A stretch of DNA of 64,000 nt from Bacteroidota bacterium (lineage in GTDB: Bacteria; Bacteroidota; Bacteroidia; UKL13-3), in NCBI GenBank assembly GCA_027491085.1, contig JAIXWW010000009.1:452329-516328 (forward strand). The letters are read 5' to 3'. Of this stretch, positions 61,828 to 64,000 are shown in pieces (position 1 is the stretch's first letter; every line of letters begins with the position of its first letter). The translations under genes and the position numbers were made by a program. The notes below the pieces were generated by a model. The model was not told the DNA's origin, did no database searches, and saw only the letters and a list, made by a program, of their open reading frames with translations.

Positions 61828-64000
61828 ATGAACAAATCTACAAAACAAAAGTCCTTTGTGAAAAGGTGTTTAGGTTCAGCAAAAGTCACGCTTTTGCTCT
61901 TCCTACTACTGTTTGGAGTAATGCAAGTTCGAGCACAGCTCTCGGTTAGTGTAACTAACCCCGGCAATGCTACACCTGCATTATCATCATCCTACTCTTC
62001 ACTTCTCGATGCCATTACTGCGTTGAATTCTTCAACTGCTTTTAGTGGTCAAGTGATTTTAACTTGTTCAGGTACTTCTGAAACAGCACCCGTTGGTGGT
62101 TTTAGAATAGCCTTTACAGGAACTACTACAGGAACTAACAATGTAATTATTGATGGTTCTTCTACTACAGTAACTGCAGCTAACTTAGCAGCTACTGCCG
62201 CTGGTGTTAGAACAGACGCAATTTTTAAAATTGTAGGTAGTGATTATGTTACTATCCAAAATTTTACAATGACAGAAAATGCTGCCAACACCACAGGTGG
62301 AGCAATTGGTGTTCAAAAAATGACTGAGTTTGGAGTAGCTTTATTTGCAAGAGATACTATTAATGGTGCACAATACAACACTATTAAAAACAATACCATT
62401 ACTTTAAGCTCTGCTACTAAGTATCAAAATGCTATTGGTATTTTTTCTAGTACAGCTTCATCTGAAACAAACGCAACACAAGCAGCAACTTCAGTAGCAG
62501 GTACCAATTCATTTAATATGATTTATGGTAACACTATTTCTGGCGTTGCTACAGGTATTTATTTTGTAAGCCGTGCTCAAACAGCTACTATTTTTGAATC
62601 AGGTAATGATATTGGAGGTACTTCATTAAGTACTGGAAATACCATTACTTACGGTTGTTCAAATACAGCTGGAGATTTAGGTTTTACTTCTTACTCAGGT
62701 ACAACGCCTGCAGGTGTTTATTTTAGAAACGTAGTTGGTAATTCAGTTAGATTTAACACTATTACTAACGTATCTACTTTAACATTAGCTAGTGGTGGTA
62801 TTTTTTCAGCAAATGGTACAAATCCTGTATCAGTTCCTGTTTATACTTCTAATTTTAGTAATAATACCATTACCATTACCCAAACTGCTTCAGTAGCAAT
62901 TAATGGTATTGATTTTGGTTCGGGTACCGCTAATGGAACGATTATTTGTGATAATAATAAAATTACCATTAACCATACCATAATTGCAGCAAACTCAGCT
63001 TCAGATAATGGTATCAAAGCCAACTATACTTGTGCTGGTGCGTCTTTAAGTTATAATACAGTAAAAATGAACCAAGCTATTACAGCTACAGCTTCAATAG
63101 GTTTCGCTGGAACGCATTATGGTATTTGGATTCCAGGTGGAACTACTGCCAATGTAACTGTTTATGGTGATTCGGTAAGTATTATCAAATCGGCAAATAC
63201 TTCGGCTACCTTTACTGCTACTCATAGTGGTACCAATTATGGATTTGGTACGTCTTCAGCAACTAATTCTATGATCATAGGTAACTCAACTCCAGGAAAT
63301 GGAAACGTTTTTATTATTAACGATAACCCTTCCGGTGCAGGTACTTATGCAGCTACTTATGCTATCTATGGTTTCAATGGTGCTAGTGTGGCTCATAATA
63401 CATTTAGATGTGAAAATAACTATGTAGGAACAGACAGAGGAAACTCAAGAAGTTCTGGTACTACTTATGGTTATTATTTACCTACAGGAGGAAATAATAC
63501 CATGTTTATTAATAACAATACCCTTTCTTTAGACAAAACAGGTGTAGCCACTGCAGGTGGAACTACCTATGGCGTTTATGCAGGTGGTACAGCTACAAAC
63601 TGTCCTAATTACCGAATTGGGAACAATAACTTAACTTATAATAACCAAACGGCAGGAACTGCTACCGGTGCTTTTTATGGTATTTATACTTTTGATCAAA
63701 ACAGTATGTTAACCAAAAAATACCAAACCAATAATGTTATTTCTGGAAGTGGTTTGTTTACAACTTGTATTGGTATTTACCATTATTATGGAGATAATGT
63801 AGATTCAAATAATACCATTACTTTTACTTCATCATCACCTACCACAAGTCCATCACTGACTGGTATTAGCTGTGTAAATATTACACCAGCAGCATACAAT
63901 GTGTATAATAATACCATCAGTTTGACTGCCACTGCGGGTAGTACCTCTGCTACGAGTCCAACTTTAATAGCAATTAACATGGCAGGTACCACTACAGCTA
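61828..64000 (+). CDS. Large secreted beta-helix surface protein, 3' end outside window
   Basis: Partial: 724 codons lie in the window with no stop. The start MNKSTKQKSFVKRCLGSAKVTLLLFLLLFGVMQVRAQ is an extended signal peptide ending VRAQ. The rest is low in Lys and rich in Thr, Ser, Asn and Gly, with repeating short strands such as YNTIKNNTITLSSATKYQNAIGIFSS, SFNMIYGNTISGVATGIYF and SVRFNTITNVSTLTLASGGIF. The NTI/NTIT turns at roughly 25-40 residue intervals are typical of right-handed parallel beta-helices. It is probably a giant adhesin-like T9SS cargo with a sorting domain beyond the edge, by inference. Confidence 0.82.
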   Translation, partial: MNKSTKQKSFVKRCLGSAKVTLLLFLLLFGVMQVRAQLSVSVTNPGNATPALSSSYSSLLDAITALNSSTAFSGQVILTCSGTSETAPVGGFRIAFTGTTTGTNNVIIDGSSTTVTAANLAATAAGVRTDAIFKIVGSDYVTIQNFTMTENAANTTGGAIGVQKMTEFGVALFARDTINGAQYNTIKNNTITLSSATKYQNAIGIFSSTASSETNATQAATSVAGTNSFNMIYGNTISGVATGIYFVSRAQTATIFESGNDIGGTSLSTGNTITYGCSNTAGDLGFTSYSGTTPAGVYFRNVVGNSVRFNTITNVSTLTLASGGIFSANGTNPVSVPVYTSNFSNNTITITQTASVAINGIDFGSGTANGTIICDNNKITINHTIIAANSASDNGIKANYTCAGASLSYNTVKMNQAITATASIGFAGTHYGIWIPGGTTANVTVYGDSVSIIKSANTSATFTATHSGTNYGFGTSSATNSMIIGNSTPGNGNVFIINDNPSGAGTYAATYAIYGFNGASVAHNTFRCENNYVGTDRGNSRSSGTTYGYYLPTGGNNTMFINNNTLSLDKTGVATAGGTTYGVYAGGTATNCPNYRIGNNNLTYNNQTAGTATGAFYGIYTFDQNSMLTKKYQTNNVISGSGLFTTCIGIYHYYGDNVDSNNTITFTSSSPTTSPSLTGISCVNITPAAYNVYNNTISLTATAGSTSATSPTLIAINMAGTTTA

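Noticed and set aside
1..64000. tRNA, rRNA, transposase, integrase, toxin-antitoxin or phage defence genes
   Set aside because: None could be recognised by reading both strands; a tRNA scan and profile searches would be needed to exclude small ones.

Overview
The window comes from an AT-rich member of the Bacteroidota. Support for this: secreted proteins ending in type IX secretion (T9SS) sorting domains, TonB-dependent receptors with N-terminal carboxypeptidase-like domains, a DUF2723 membrane protein, a DUF5117-type lipoprotein protease, and several promoters of the TTG-N17-20-TAnnTTTG type with no strong Shine-Dalgarno sequences. Order and genus cannot be fixed from the sequence. No rRNA, tRNA, CRISPR array, transposase or phage gene was seen.

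Layout. 1-1.6 kb: two copies of a ~330-bp hairpin-rich repeat flank an orphan secreted-protein gene. 1.7-4.9 kb: DUF2723 membrane protein (-). 5.2-8.3 kb: five-gene envelope operon (YHS, Omp28-like T9SS cargo, DoxX, outer-membrane protein, YceI); its first gene has a one-base frameshift in a T-run. 8.4-11.9 kb: DinB-like, NRDE/TANGO2, ATP-grasp, LysE and Crp/Fnr genes in tight succession. 12-19 kb: sensor kinase, murQ, C-terminal processing protease, polyprenyl synthase and maeB. 19-24.5 kb: hybrid kinase plus response regulator, ispH, glutathione peroxidase, comF, DUF2452-like gene. 24.6-31.6 kb: large T9SS metallopeptidase, inositol monophosphatase, VOC protein, GlxA-type regulator, DinB and SRPBCC genes. 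32-38.8 kb: gmhA, sodium symporter, exonuclease III, atypical amidohydrolase, zinc metalloprotease. 39-40.3 kb: a small decay patch with two damaged genes followed by an intact YdeI-like gene. 40.3-43.6 kb: dehydrogenase, GT9 glycosyltransferase, a REP-like doublet, and an NmrA-type reductase. 43.8-48.3 kb: nrnA followed by four tandem FKBP-type prolyl isomerases. 48.4-55.5 kb: a TonB receptor and a T9SS Ig-repeat protein under twin operators. 55.6-64 kb: recQ, a second TonB receptor, and the start of a large beta-helix surface protein cut by the window edge.

The most notable signal is regulatory. Upstream of both the TonB receptor at 48511 and the secreted protein at 51561 lie five 7-bp direct repeats (consensus near GTAACAT) at exactly 11-bp steps. 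In both cases the last repeat starts 26 bp before a TAnnTTTG-like -7 box and 54-55 bp before the ATG. This is the geometry of PhoB/OmpR-family operators, so the two genes are probably co-regulated by one response regulator, with phosphate starvation the leading hypothesis, although a terminator separates them. Second-tier observations are the FKBP array with degenerate N-terminal domains, the cluster of recent gene decay at 39-39.8 kb, and the frameshifted YHS gene.

All assignments come from reading the sequence and recalling protein families. No database search was run.
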